Notes: a model not told the origin generated them from the sequence alone. A DNA stretch of 64,000 nt from Streptomyces sp. CA-210063 (GCF_024612015.1 NZ_CP102512.1:5890001-5954000), one strand, 5' to 3'. Counted from the first letter of the stretch, positions 17,013 through 26,551 are shown. A program made the numbers and translations.

Positions 17013-17564
17013 GTGACCCGACGCCACGTGACCGACCGATCACTCCTCGCGTCAGGCGTTTTCCTCCCCACCTCCCTCTCCGCCTTCGTCGCGCTGTGCG
17101 TGACCCAAGGCGCCCCCATGGCCGACACCTTGGTGCACCGGGCGCAGGGCGCGGCCGTACGCAACGGCACGGATCTCCACGGCTTCACGGTCACCGAGTG
17201 GCGCCTGCCCGCCACCTATCCCCCTTTCGCCGCCCTTCTCTTCGTCCCGACGACCTGGCTCCCGCTGCCCGCACTCAAGGCGGCCTTCGTCCTCGGCAAC
17301 ACGGCACTGCTCGCGCTCCTGGTCCATCTCTCCGCCAGCATGGTCGGGGCCGGCCCCCTCCCGGCCCCGACCATGCTCACCGCCCTGACCGCCTTCCTGG
17401 CGACCGTCGCCCTCGGCACCCTGACCCTCCCCGCCGCCTCCGTCGACTTCTGGACCCGCCGCCTGCACGAGACCGAGCGCGTCGGCAAGACCTGGATCGT
17501 CGACAACCACTCCTTGCGGGGCCTGCCCGCACGGACCCTGGGGGACCCTTCACCGATGGCATGA
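17013..17564 (+). pseudogene. Remnant of a GT87 (DUF2029) alpha-mannosyltransferase
   Basis: 183 codons remain of a polytopic GT87 protein that is normally about 400 residues. The N-terminal region is well kept (VALCVTQGAPMADTLVHR, then TDLHGFTVTEWRLPATYPPF and two hydrophobic helices). It then jumps, after LLALLVHLS, to the late-protein segment TLPAASVDFWTRRLHE, TERVGKTWIVDNHSLRGL and stops. The active-site loop helices between and the C-terminal helices are gone. In Actinobacteria GT87 enzymes use polyprenyl-phosphate mannose to build lipomannan-like glycans. A perfect 14-bp inverted repeat (17340-17374) lies at the internal junction. Confidence 0.75.
17340..17374. repeat. Perfect 14-bp inverted repeat at the GT87 deletion point
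   Basis: ATGGTCGGGGCCGG is followed by a 7-base loop and its exact reverse complement. It lies where the GT87 remnant jumps from its N-terminal helices to its late segment, so it is either the scar of the deletion or the hairpin that caused it. Confidence 0.9.
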
Positions 17565-17615
17565 CGGTGCTGGCCATGCCTCGATCGGGTGATCGGAGCC
17601 CTGTGGAGCCTTTGC

Positions 17616-19262
17616 TCAGGCCCCCTCCGTCAGCAGTTCGTCCGCGTCCATGATCCGGTAGGCGTAGCCCTGTTCGGCGAGGAAGCGCTGGCGATGGGCG
17701 GCGAAGTCCTGGTCGATGGTGTCGCGGGCGACGACGGAGTAGAAGTGGGCCTGGTGGCCGTCGGCCTTGGGGCGCAGGACGCGGCCGAGGCGCTGGGCCT
17801 CCTCCTGGCGGGAGCCGAAGGTACCGGAGACCTGGATGGCGACCGTGGCCTCCGGGAGGTCGATGGAGAAGTTCGCGACCTTCGACACGACCAGGACGTT
17901 GATCTCGCCCTGGCGGAACGCGTCGAACAGCTTCTCGCGCTGCGCGTTGCTGGTCTCACCCTTGATCACCGGCGCGTCCAGGTGGGCGCCCAGCTCGTCG
18001 AGCTGGTCGATGTACTGGCCGATGACGAGGATCTGCTGCCCCGCGAAACGGCGGACGATCGCCTCGGCCACCTTCCGCTTGGTCGCGGTGGTCGAGCAGA
18101 AGCGGTACTTCTCCTCCTGCTCGGCGGTGGCGTAGGCGAGCCGCTCGGAGTCGGTCAGATTCACCCGGACCTCGACGCAGTCGGCGGGCGCGATGTACCC
18201 CTGCGCCTCGATCTCCTTCCACGGCGCGTCGAACCGCTTGGGCCCGATCAGCGAGAACACGTCCGACTCACGCCCGTCCTCCCGCACCAGCGTCGCGGTC
18301 AGCCCCAGCCGCCGCCGCGCCTGCAGATCGGCGGTGAACTTGAAGACCGGCGCGGGCAGCAGATGCACCTCGTCGTAGACGATGAGGCCCCAGTCGCGGG
18401 AGTCGAACAGCTCCAGGTGCGGGTAGACGCCCTTCCGCCGGGTCGTCAGCACCTGGTACGTGGCGATGGTGACCGGGCGGATCTCCTTCTTCGTCCCGCT
18501 GTACTCGCCGATCTCCTCCTCGGTCAGCGACGTCCGCTTCACCAGCTCGTGCTTCCACTGCCGCGCGGAGACGGTGTTGGTGACGAGGATGAGGGTCGTG
18601 GACTTCGCCTGGGCCATGGAACCGGCGCCGACCAGCGTCTTCCCCGCGCCACAGGGCAGCACGACGACGCCGCTGCCGCCGTGCCAGAAGTTCTCCACGG
18701 CCTGCTTCTGGTACGGCCGCAGCGCCCAGCCGTCCTCGGCCAGCTCGATCGGGTGCGCCTCGCCGTCCACGTACCCGGCGAGGTCCTCGGCCGGCCAGCC
18801 CAGCTTCAGCAGTGTCTGCTTGATCTGCCCGCGCTCGGAGGGGTGCACGGCGACGGTGTCCGGATCGATGCGCGCGCCGACCAGCGGAGTGACCCTCTTC
18901 GACCGCAGGATCTCCTCCAGCACCGGCCGGTCGGTGCTGGTGAGGACCAGACCGTGGACCGGGTGCTTGGACAGGGTGAGACGGCCGTAGCGGTCCATGG
19001 TCTCGGCGACGTCCACGAGCAGCGCGTGCGGCACGGGATACCGGCTGTACTGCACCAGCGCGTCCACGACCTGCTCGGCGTCGTGCCCGGCCGCCCGCGC
19101 GTTCCACAGCCCGAGCGGCGTCACCCGGTAGGTGTGGATGTGCTCCGGCGCCCGTTCCAGCTCGGCGAACGGCGCGATGACCCGACGGCACTCGTCCGCC
19201 TGCTCATGGCCGACCTCCAGGAGCAGAGTCTTGTCCGACTGGACGATGAGTGGACCATTCAC
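17616..19262 (-). CDS. XPB/Ssl2-type DNA repair helicase
   Basis: 548 residues from the GTG at 19262, which has AAAGGG eight bases upstream; the GTG three codons earlier lies too close to that site. N-terminal damage-recognition region (PLIVQSDKTLLLEV), then SF2 motifs: Q-motif-like LRPYQKQAVENFW, Walker A LPCGAGKTLVG, DEVH box VYDEVHLLP, motif III GLTATLVRED, motif VI QRLGRVLRPK. XPB helicases unwind DNA in repair and occur in most Actinobacteria. Its usual partner, the large protein at 21430-24057, lies upstream on the same strand but separated here by the YqhA-IstB gene. Confidence 0.93.
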   Translation of the reverse strand: MNGPLIVQSDKTLLLEVGHEQADECRRVIAPFAELERAPEHIHTYRVTPLGLWNARAAGHDAEQVVDALVQYSRYPVPHALLVDVAETMDRYGRLTLSKHPVHGLVLTSTDRPVLEEILRSKRVTPLVGARIDPDTVAVHPSERGQIKQTLLKLGWPAEDLAGYVDGEAHPIELAEDGWALRPYQKQAVENFWHGGSGVVVLPCGAGKTLVGAGSMAQAKSTTLILVTNTVSARQWKHELVKRTSLTEEEIGEYSGTKKEIRPVTIATYQVLTTRRKGVYPHLELFDSRDWGLIVYDEVHLLPAPVFKFTADLQARRRLGLTATLVREDGRESDVFSLIGPKRFDAPWKEIEAQGYIAPADCVEVRVNLTDSERLAYATAEQEEKYRFCSTTATKRKVAEAIVRRFAGQQILVIGQYIDQLDELGAHLDAPVIKGETSNAQREKLFDAFRQGEINVLVVSKVANFSIDLPEATVAIQVSGTFGSRQEEAQRLGRVLRPKADGHQAHFYSVVARDTIDQDFAAHRQRFLAEQGYAYRIMDADELLTEGA

Positions 19263-19469
19263 GCGCGACACCCTTTCGATTAGGCCCGAGGGCTCTCCGG
19301 CGCTACAGCCAAACGTCCAGTGTGCCTGATCGTTCCGCCCGGCCGCCGGTCCTGCCCGGGTCTTCCTCGTACAACCCGCCCCATCTCGCCAGTGTTATTG
19401 GATGTCTATTCATTCCCCTGAGTGGCCGGAATTCAGATTTGCGGCAATGGTTCCGAAGAATGGCGAACC

Positions 19470-21059
19470 GTGCAGCCACCCACACCGGCCGACCCCGCCG
19501 ATCCGGTCATCCCGTCCGCCTCCCCGCAGGGCACCACGCTCGGCTACGCCCTCTTCGCCACGCGCTGGCTCCAGGCGCCGCTGTACTTCGGGCTGGTCGC
19601 CGCGCAGGGGGTGTACGTCTACAAGTTCTTCAACGAGTTGTGGACGTTAATCGTCCGGTGCGTGAGCGGGAGTGCCACCGAGACGTACGTCATGCTCGCG
19701 GTGCTCAAGCTGGTCGATGTCGTCATGATCGCCAATCTGCTGATCATGACGATCGTCGGCGGCTATGAGACCTTCGTCTCCCGCATCGGCCTCCAGGGCC
19801 ACCGCGACCAGCCCGAATGGCTCTCGCACGTCAACTCCAACGTGCTGAAGGTCAAGCTCGCCACCGCCATCGTGGGCATCTCCTCCGTCCATCTGCTCCA
19901 GATGTTCGTGGACGTCCACCACACCTCGCACCACGCGCTGCTGTGGGGCACGGTGATCCACATGGCCTTCATCGCCTCGGCGGTGCTCCTGGCGTACATG
20001 TCGGGGCCGATGCTGCGCGAGGACAAGGGGCACGGGTCCCACCACGGGGCACCGCAGGACCCGCCGCCCGGCGATCCGAAGGGCCCGCGGCGGCCGACGG
20101 AACCCACGGAGCCGGCCGAGCCGCAGGGCCCCGGCGCCGGTGGAACGGCCGGTTCCCGGCCTCAGGCGACCCCCGCCACCGCCCCCGCACCCTCCGCCCC
20201 CGTCCTCCTGCGGGCGCCCCTGCCGATCCCGGCCCAGGCCACCTCGTACGAGAACTACGAGACGTACGAGAGCCGGGTCGCCCCCTACGAGACCCGGTTC
20301 ACGCAGGGCGGGACGCGGCTCGTGCAGTACGAGGCGCGGCGTACGTCGTACGGAGACGGGGACGGGGCACAGCGGGTGCCGTACGGGGAGGACGCGCGAC
20401 CCGTGCCGTACGCGCCGTACGGCGGTGAGGTCCGGCGGGCGTTGTACGCGGACGAGATCCGGCGTGGTCCTTCCGGGGCCGACGCGGGGGTCGAGGGGCG
20501 GGTTCGGGCCGCCGGGTTCCCGGCGCGGAAGCTGCTGGAGGAGTTCGACCAGGGGCACCCGCGCTCCTTCGACCGGCGGCTGCTGGCGCGGCTCGGGACG
20601 CTGGACTTCGTCGCCGCCGGGCGGAACGTGGTGTTCGTCGGCGCCCCCGGCACCGGCAAGACGCATCTGGCGATCGGGCTCGGCGTACGGGCCTGCCAGG
20701 CCGGGCACCGGGTGCTGTTCGCGACCGCCACCGAGTGGGCCGCGCGGCTGGCCGGGGCGCGGGCGGAGGGCAGGCTGGCCGAGGAGCTGTCCGCCCTCGA
20801 CTCATGCCCCCTGCTGATCGTCGACGAGGTCGGCTACCTCCCCTTCGACCCGGACACCGCCCGGCTCCTCTTCCAGCTCGTCGCGCACCGCTACGAGCGG
20901 GCCTCGCTGATCGTGACCAGCGACCGCCCGCTCGGCCGCTGGGAGGAGATCTTCGGCGGGGCCGCCCCGGCGCTGGTCGACCGCCTAGCGCACCACGCCG
21001 AGATCGTCCGCCTCGAAGGGGAGAGCTACCGGCTGCGGCGCGCTACTTCAGCAGGCTGA
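19470..21059 (+). CDS. Fusion of a YqhA-type membrane protein with an IstB/DnaC-like AAA+ ATPase
   Basis: 529 residues from GTG 19470 (an in-frame GTG at 19422 is the alternative). Residues about 25-190 match the UPF0114/YqhA family with four membrane helices (TMs around [46 protein letters not shown], and [17 protein letters not shown]). A Pro-rich then Tyr-rich linker (repeats of YETYES/YETRF type) leads to an IstB-like ATPase: Walker [10 protein letters not shown] (K397), Walker [13 protein letters not shown] (D452), sensor [20 protein letters not shown]. IstB normally loads a transposase or helicase. No transposase is adjacent. Codon 60 is TTA, so translation probably needs bldA tRNA. Confidence 0.8.
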   Translation: MQPPTPADPADPVIPSASPQGTTLGYALFATRWLQAPLYFGLVAAQGVYVYKFFNELWTLIVRCVSGSATETYVMLAVLKLVDVVMIANLLIMTIVGGYETFVSRIGLQGHRDQPEWLSHVNSNVLKVKLATAIVGISSVHLLQMFVDVHHTSHHALLWGTVIHMAFIASAVLLAYMSGPMLREDKGHGSHHGAPQDPPPGDPKGPRRPTEPTEPAEPQGPGAGGTAGSRPQATPATAPAPSAPVLLRAPLPIPAQATSYENYETYESRVAPYETRFTQGGTRLVQYEARRTSYGDGDGAQRVPYGEDARPVPYAPYGGEVRRALYADEIRRGPSGADAGVEGRVRAAGFPARKLLEEFDQGHPRSFDRRLLARLGTLDFVAAGRNVVFVGAPGTGKTHLAIGLGVRACQAGHRVLFATATEWAARLAGARAEGRLAEELSALDSCPLLIVDEVGYLPFDPDTARLLFQLVAHRYERASLIVTSDRPLGRWEEIFGGAAPALVDRLAHHAEIVRLEGESYRLRRATSAG

Positions 21060-21216
21060 TGTTCTGGACGAACGGCCCTTCCAGGGTGATGCTGTCGCCG
21101 ACCAGAGTGCCGAGTTCGGGGAGGGGCAGGGGCGGGTTCGCCGCCGCCGGGGAGGCGAGCACGCCCACCAGGGCGACGGCGGCGACGGAGACGAGAAGCG
21201 TGGCGATGGGGCGCAT
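21043..21216 (-). CDS. Small secreted protein
   Basis: 57 residues from the ATG at 21216: a signal peptide (RPIATLLVSVAAVALVG, cleavage near SPAAA-NPP) and a mature part of about 30 residues, PPLPLPELGTLVGDSITLEG. No family recognised. It ends inside the convergent YqhA-IstB gene (17-base overlap). Secretion is a firm prediction; function is unknown. Confidence 0.6.
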   Translation of the reverse strand: MRPIATLLVSVAAVALVGVLASPAAANPPLPLPELGTLVGDSITLEGPFVQNISLLK

Positions 21217-21429
21217 GCGTGCGTGTGGGCCTTTCGAGCGCAGGAGTCGATCTCGATCGGACACAGGGTGGCTGCCCCGCCACCCCCGCCACGATGCGTA
21301 CGCCCCCGCGCGACCGCTCATCGGGGGGAAATGGCCGGGTGGCCTGCATGAAATCCGGCATACGCCCGAACGGGTGAGGAGCGGGAGACCGCTTGATCCA
21401 CTCGGTCGGATCGGGGCGCTGAGGGGCGC

Positions 21430-24057
21430 TCAGATGGTGTCGTCCGCCAGCTCCGCGACCCCGGTGATCCGGTGCAGCGGGTACGTCCGTACCTCGTCCG
21501 CGGTGTGGTCGTACGCCGTCACGAAGCCGCCCTCGACACGGACCGGGGCGAGGACGCGCTGGCTGGCGGAGCCCTCGGCGTTGACGTAGCCGACCCACAG
21601 GGCCTCGCCGGTGAGGACGGCGGCCTGCATGGTGGCGAGGGTCTCGGCGGAGCTGGTGCGCGGCAGGGCGCCGGCCGGGGCCGGGCCGCCGGCCGTCGTC
21701 CTGCGGGGCGCGGTGGAGGCGAGGTCACCGGCGCGGATCGCGCGGATCGCGGCGCCCAGCAGGGTGTCGTCCGGGGCCGGGGGGCCGTCCGGGACGGGCT
21801 CCGGGGCCGTGCGGGGCGGGGTGCGGTGGGCGTGCGCCCGGGTGATCAGGACGTCGCCCTCCGCGGACTCGGCGGCCGGCGCGTAGCCCATCGCGCGCAG
21901 CCCGTCGAGCAGCGCCGCCGGGTCCGCCTGGGCGGCGAGCACGGTCGGCGCCAGGCGCCGCAGCCCGAGCCCCTGCGACCGCTTGTCGGCGAGGATCTCG
22001 TTGAGCATCGCGTCGTCGTCGCAGCGCACGTACGCCGACGCCGCGCCGATCCGCAGATGACCGTGGCGCCGGGCCACGTCGTCGATCAGATACGCGAGCG
22101 GCTGCGGGACCGGCGTACGCGAGTGGGCGGTCAGGAAGTCGTGCAGGTCGGAGGCGCTGCGGCCCGCGTCCAGCGCCCGGCGCACCGACCCCGGCGTGAA
22201 CCGGTACACCGTCGCGCCACCCTTCGACTCCACGTCCGCCAGAACGCCCAGCATGTCCGCCAGCGGCCGCTTCAGCGGGCCGGGCGCGACGGCCGTCAGG
22301 TCCGCCTGGAGCAGGACGTGGTCCAACGGCTCGGGCAGCAGCGGCGCGAGCAGCCGGGCCGCCCGGGAGGCCGCCGCGGCCTGCTCGGCGACGAGGTCTG
22401 GGGAGGGGGCGTGGTGGGCGGGGAGCTTGTCGCCGGGGGTCTCCGGCAGCTCGGCCGGGGCGGGGGCCTCGTGCGGCAGGCCGAGGAGCGCGCGGCCGTG
22501 CGTGGACAGCGCCCCGCGCCCGGTGACGCCGAGCGACTCGGCCTCGGAGAGGGTCCAGCGGGCGATACGGGAGCGCAGGTCTTCGCCCTGGCGCGGCTGA
22601 CCGCCAGGTTGCGGGGACTGCGAGGGTTGCTGCTGGGCCTGCTGGGCCTGCTGGGCCTGCGGGGGCTGCTGGGCGCCGCGGGTGGGGCGTTCCCAGTGGA
22701 GGCGGGCCAGTACGGAGTCGGGGGTGGCCGAGGTTCCCTCGGGGAGCCCGGCGAGCAGGGCGAGGACCCGGTGGCGTACCTCGGGCGCGGCCGAACGGTC
22801 CAGGCCCGGGCCCAGCGCCGACAACGTCCGCTCCTTGGCGTCCCGTTCGCCGATCACCCCCGGCGTACGGGTCGCCGTCAGCCAGGCCGTGGCGAGCCGC
22901 GCCCAGCGCTCGGCGGGGGGCAGCTCCAGCCACTCGTCGTACGCGGGGGTCGCGGCGTACCGTTCGTCGGCCTCGCCGTCCGAGGCCAACAGCCCGGCGG
23001 CGTAGGCGAGTTCGACCCAGAAGGCGGCGACGGGCTCGGGCAGGTCGAGGGCCACGGCCGTCCGCTTCAGGTCGCGCACGCTCAGTCCGCCCGCGCGCAG
23101 GACGCCCGGGCCGCCCTCGTCCCAGTCCTTCAGCAGCTCCTCGACGGTCGCCAGCGCGGTGTACGCCTGGCCGGCCGCCGTCGCGTCCACAACCTGTGGA
23201 CGGTGGGCGGCCGCCGCCTCGACGGGCGGCGGCACCGGCTGGACCTGCCGGTGCGCGCGGCCCGCCCGCAGATGCAGGGCCACCTCGCGGGGGATGACGA
23301 CCGTGCCCGGGGCGGTGGGCAGCAGCAGGCCCCGGTCCAGGAGCCAGCGCAGATGGGCCGCCGGGTTGGCGGTGACCTGGCCGTACGGCGGCCCCCACAC
23401 CAGGCGGGTCAGGACGTCGAGGGACTCGGCGGGCGCGGAGGCGAGGAGGGCGGCCATACGGCGACGGTCGGTGAAGAGTTCGCTGAGGGCGGTGACGGCC
23501 GAGACGGAGTCGTGCGTGCTCGCCAGACCGGCCTCGGTGACGATCTCCTGGACCCGCCCCGGTGACATGCCGGCGGTGGCCTCGGCGACGGTCGGGCCGA
23601 GGCCGGTGGGGGAGGGGTGCTGGGGGGAGGGGGCGAGGAGTTCGCGGGCCGTGCGGACGAGGCGGAGCCGGTCGTCGGGGCCCCAGACGAGGGCCTGGTC
23701 GCGCAGCGTGCCGAGGGCGTGGGGCAGCGCGGCGGTGACGGCCGGGTCCGCCTCGTCGCCGGCCAGCAGGGACGCGAGTTCGTCGTACGACGCCGGGTCG
23801 GCCGCGACGGCCAGGGCCTGGGCCGTCTGCAGGGCGAACCGGTCCAGGCGTTCCAGGGCCCGTACGACCGACGCGCGCGTGCCGGCGCGGGTCGCCAGCT
23901 GGGTCAGGTCCGTGGGCACGGGCGTGATGAGGTCCGGCCGCGCCCGGAGCAGCACGGCGAGCGAACGGTCGTCCCGTCCGCGTAGGGCTTCCGCCAGGGA
24001 ACGGGGGGTGCCGCCGGGGGGCGCCGTCTCCGTGGGGGTGTGCTGCTCGGGGCTCAT
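21430..24057 (-). CDS. Helicase-associated (Helicase_C_3) / WYL-like protein, XPB partner
   Basis: 875 residues. N-terminal helices rich in Leu-Ala (LAEALRGRDDRSLAVLLRARPDLI), a winged-helix-like middle, a low-complexity Gln/Pro tract (QQPPQAQQAQQAQQQPSQSP, residues about 465-485), the Helicase_C_3 region (VLLQADLTAVAPGPL), and a WYL-like beta domain at the end (LWVGYVNAEGSASQRVLAPV, RTYPLHRITGV). It matches the protein next to XPB in mycobacteria (Rv0862c beside Rv0861c) and is thought to work with XPB. About 370 codons of an unrelated gene now lie between the two. Confidence 0.85.
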   Translation of the reverse strand: MSPEQHTPTETAPPGGTPRSLAEALRGRDDRSLAVLLRARPDLITPVPTDLTQLATRAGTRASVVRALERLDRFALQTAQALAVAADPASYDELASLLAGDEADPAVTAALPHALGTLRDQALVWGPDDRLRLVRTARELLAPSPQHPSPTGLGPTVAEATAGMSPGRVQEIVTEAGLASTHDSVSAVTALSELFTDRRRMAALLASAPAESLDVLTRLVWGPPYGQVTANPAAHLRWLLDRGLLLPTAPGTVVIPREVALHLRAGRAHRQVQPVPPPVEAAAAHRPQVVDATAAGQAYTALATVEELLKDWDEGGPGVLRAGGLSVRDLKRTAVALDLPEPVAAFWVELAYAAGLLASDGEADERYAATPAYDEWLELPPAERWARLATAWLTATRTPGVIGERDAKERTLSALGPGLDRSAAPEVRHRVLALLAGLPEGTSATPDSVLARLHWERPTRGAQQPPQAQQAQQAQQQPSQSPQPGGQPRQGEDLRSRIARWTLSEAESLGVTGRGALSTHGRALLGLPHEAPAPAELPETPGDKLPAHHAPSPDLVAEQAAAASRAARLLAPLLPEPLDHVLLQADLTAVAPGPLKRPLADMLGVLADVESKGGATVYRFTPGSVRRALDAGRSASDLHDFLTAHSRTPVPQPLAYLIDDVARRHGHLRIGAASAYVRCDDDAMLNEILADKRSQGLGLRRLAPTVLAAQADPAALLDGLRAMGYAPAAESAEGDVLITRAHAHRTPPRTAPEPVPDGPPAPDDTLLGAAIRAIRAGDLASTAPRRTTAGGPAPAGALPRTSSAETLATMQAAVLTGEALWVGYVNAEGSASQRVLAPVRVEGGFVTAYDHTADEVRTYPLHRITGVAELADDTI

Positions 24058-24142
24058 CCGGCCAACGGTAGCGGCTGTGCCGAACTGGGGCGCCTAGTAG
24101 CTCGGGGGGCGGGTTCTTGTGTGGCGGCTGCGGGTGGGTCGT

Positions 24143-24183
24143 GGCTGGTCGCGCAGTTCCCCGCGCCCCTTACGGGGCGCGGG
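24143..24183. repeat. Palindromic intergenic element, copy 1
   Basis: GGCTGGTCGCGCAGTTCC, then CCGCGCCCCTTACGGGGCGCGGG: a left half-site of the family followed by a short GCGCCCC/GGGGCGC hairpin around TTAC. Confidence 0.85.
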
Positions 24184-24319
24184 CCCTGCTGGCCTTGCGG
24201 GCCCAGCGTGCCTGCGGGCCCAGCGTGCCTGCGGCTCCTGTGCCCCTGCGGCCTCAGGAACCGCAGGGGCGCCTAGTAGCTGGGGGCGGGTTCTTGTGTG
24301 GCGGCTGCGGGTGGGTCGT

Positions 24320-24362
24320 GGCTGGTCGCGCAGTTCCCCGCGCCCCTTACGGGGCGCGGGGA
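24320..24362. repeat. Palindromic intergenic element, copy 2
   Basis: Same structure as copy 1 with the full GGGGCGCGGGG right arm; it belongs to the second half of the direct duplication. Confidence 0.85.
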
Positions 24363-24641
24363 CTGCTGGCCTTGCGGGCCCAGCGCGCCTGCGGCTCCAG
24401 CGTGCCTGCGGCCCCAGTCGTCCCAGCGGTCCCAGCCGTCCTGGCTGCGGGCAGTCGTGCCGCTGGGGCGGCGCGGGTGGGGGCGGCGGCACCCGGGCAG
24501 CGCCGGTGAGCGGAACCCCGCACTTCGTTCAGCCCGGGGCCGGGTGCCTGACCCGAGCTGGGGCGGCCGTGGCCCATCAACCCCGGGCGCCTGGAAGCGA
24601 TACCGTCGGGGGAGTATGCGCGCCAACCCCGGAGGGGCTTC

Positions 24642-25694
24642 GTGGGGATTGAGAGCGACCAGGTCGTCTATGAGTACCTGAGCCGGGTCGGTGACCTGGC
24701 CCAGCAGCGGCAGTTGCCGTCGGCGACGCGGATGCGGCTCGTGTCGGGGCTGCGGGACGAGATCGACCGGCGGCGGGCGAAGGCGCCGGTCGACAGTCCG
24801 GCCGCCGTACGCCGCATCATCGCCCGCCTGGGCACCCCGGACGAGGTCGTCGAGGCCGCGGGCGCCCCCGGGGACGTACCGGAGCCCAGGGCCGCCGCCG
24901 TGCCCGTACAGCGGGCGACGAGCGGTGAGGGCGAGGACGACGAGCCGCCCAAGGGGTTGGCCAAGAGTCTGCGGCGGGTCGTTCCCCGGCCGCGGCCCGC
25001 GGACGACGTGCCGCCGCCGGTGGTGCGGGACGGGGCCGCCCCGCCGCATCTCGCTCCGCTGCACGAGTTGGGCGACGGGGGTGTGCAGCCCGACTGGTGG
25101 CGGGTCGGTGGGGGTGCCGGCCCCGGGGGTGACGATCTCGGGTTCGGGCTCGGGGATGCCGTGCCGGGGTTCGTCGGGGGTGTGGAGATCCCGGAGTTGC
25201 TGAAGCCGCCGCCGGTGAAGGAGGAGGGGGAGGGGGCGCCGAAGAAGGCGGTGGTCGAGAAGACGGCCGTCGAGAAGGGGGAGGCGCTTTCTGCGGTCGA
25301 CGCGGAGGAGGAGGTGCCTCGGCGGCGCCGGTTGCCTCGGCTGCGGGGGGTCGGTGGGGGGTGGAGCAATCCGCTGTTGCTGCTGGCCGCGGTGTTGTTG
25401 GTCGCGGGGGCGGTGATGGGGAGTCTGGTGCCGTTGGGGCTGGGATGGTTGATCGCCTATCTCTCGCGGAGGTTGACGCCCGCTGAGTCGAAATGGGCGG
25501 TCATGGGGATTCCGGGGGTGGTGGCCGGGGGTGGGATCGTCTGGCTGTGGGGGCGGAGTGATGGGCGGTGGGGGGATCCGATCGCTCAGGGGCAGATGAA
25601 CGATGCACTGGTGGAGACCTGGCCCTGGGTGCTTCGACTTGCTGCCGTTTCCTCCGCGCTGTATCTGCTCTGGCGTTCCCAGCGGGCTCGCTGA
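24642..25694 (+). CDS. Membrane protein with N-terminal HAAS signalling domain
   Basis: 350 residues from a GTG with GGAGGGG at the right distance. Residues 1-55 are the helical HAAS-type domain (VVYEYLSRVGDLAQQRQLP, ...LRDEIDRRR...VRRIIARLGTPDEVVEA) found in actinobacterial signalling and permease-associated proteins. A long Pro/Gly/charged cytoplasmic linker follows, then about four membrane helices from residue 245 (LLLLAAVLLVAGAVMGSLVPLG...WLIAYLSRRL...GIPGVVAGGGIVWLW...LRLAAVSSALYLLW). HAAS domains couple to PadR regulators in other loci; none is seen here. Confidence 0.75.
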   Translation: MGIESDQVVYEYLSRVGDLAQQRQLPSATRMRLVSGLRDEIDRRRAKAPVDSPAAVRRIIARLGTPDEVVEAAGAPGDVPEPRAAAVPVQRATSGEGEDDEPPKGLAKSLRRVVPRPRPADDVPPPVVRDGAAPPHLAPLHELGDGGVQPDWWRVGGGAGPGGDDLGFGLGDAVPGFVGGVEIPELLKPPPVKEEGEGAPKKAVVEKTAVEKGEALSAVDAEEEVPRRRRLPRLRGVGGGWSNPLLLLAAVLLVAGAVMGSLVPLGLGWLIAYLSRRLTPAESKWAVMGIPGVVAGGGIVWLWGRSDGRWGDPIAQGQMNDALVETWPWVLRLAAVSSALYLLWRSQRAR

Positions 25695-25823
25695 CCAGGC
25701 GTTTCCTCGCCCCCGCCGCCCCTACCCGTCCCATCCAAGGGGCTGCCGCCCCTTCGACCCCGCCACGCGGGAGAGCTCGGGGGGTGGGGGTTCGTGGGCG
25801 GGTGCGGGCGCGTTGTGGTTGCT

Positions 25824-25872
25824 CGCGCAGTTCCCCGCGCCCCTGAAAAGCAGGGGCGCGGGGAACTGCGCG
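25824..25872. repeat. Palindromic intergenic element, copy 3 (perfect hairpin)
   Basis: A perfect 22-bp stem starting CGCGCAGTTCCCCGCGCCCC with a 5-base AAAAG loop. It stands between two plus-strand genes and can act as a strong terminator of the HAAS gene. Outer flanks on the left (GAGCTCGGGGGG... GCGGGTGCGGG) extend the family pattern. Confidence 0.95.
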
Positions 25873-25921
25873 GCCAGCCCCCACCCACCCGCACCCGACC
25901 CACAACCTCGCCGGCCCCACA

Positions 25922-26548
25922 ATGGACCGCATGGACTCTCGCGTGCTGACCGTCGGGTTCGATCTCGACATGACGTTGATCGACTCGCGGCCGGGGATCC
26001 ACGCCTGTTACGAGGCGTTGGCGGCGCGGACGGGGACGTACATAGACGCCGACCTGGCGATCACCCGGCTCGGGCCGCCGCTGGCGGACGAGTTGGCGTA
26101 CTGGTTCCCGGCGGCGGACATCCCCTCGATGGCGGACCTCTACCGCGAGATGTACCCGGCGATCGCGATCGCCGCGACCCCCGCGATGCCGGGCGCGCCG
26201 GAGGCGATCGCGGCGGTCCGGGCGGCCGGTGGCCGGGCGATCGTGGTCACCGCCAAGTACGAGCCGAACGCCAAGCTGCACCTGGAGCACCTCGGGATGG
26301 AGCCGGACGTGGTCGTCGGCGACCTCTGGGCGGAGGCCAAGGCCGTGGCGCTGCGCGAGCACGGCGCGAGCGTGTACGTCGGAGACCACACCGGCGACGT
26401 ACGCGGCGCCCGCACGGCACAGGCGTACTCGGTCGCCGTCGCCACCGGACCCTGCGACGAGCGGGAGCTCCAGGAGGCCGGCGCCGACGTCGTCCTCACG
26501 GACCTGACCGTCTTCCCGGAGTGGCTGGCGCGTCACGGCCACCGGTAG
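25922..26548 (+). CDS. HAD-superfamily hydrolase (phosphoglycolate-phosphatase-like)
   Basis: 208 residues. HAD motif I VGFDLDMTLIDS (nucleophile and acid/base Asp), motif II IVVTAK (Thr), motif III region KLHLEHLG..., and motif IV VYVGDHTGDVRGA are all present, with a helical C1 cap between motifs I and II. These enzymes dephosphorylate small metabolites. Two ATGs (25922 and 25931) are possible starts; no clear ribosome site separates them. Confidence 0.88.
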   Translation: MDRMDSRVLTVGFDLDMTLIDSRPGIHACYEALAARTGTYIDADLAITRLGPPLADELAYWFPAADIPSMADLYREMYPAIAIAATPAMPGAPEAIAAVRAAGGRAIVVTAKYEPNAKLHLEHLGMEPDVVVGDLWAEAKAVALREHGASVYVGDHTGDVRGARTAQAYSVAVATGPCDERELQEAGADVVLTDLTVFPEWLARHGHR

Positions 26549-26551
26549 GCG

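Larger units (their letters stand above)
24091..24385. repeat. Direct duplication of a ~117-bp intergenic segment
   Basis: 24091-24208 and 24270-24385 are near-identical (CGCCTAGTAGCT... to ...GCGGGCCCAGCG), differing by a few small indels. The 61-base spacer is GC-rich with several GCCTGCGG motifs. Each copy carries one palindromic intergenic element. The whole 24058-24641 stretch (584 bases) holds no credible gene. Confidence 0.9.

Noticed and set aside
17589..19283. 564-codon plus-strand open frame over XPB
   Set aside because: Antisense shadow of a well-conserved helicase.
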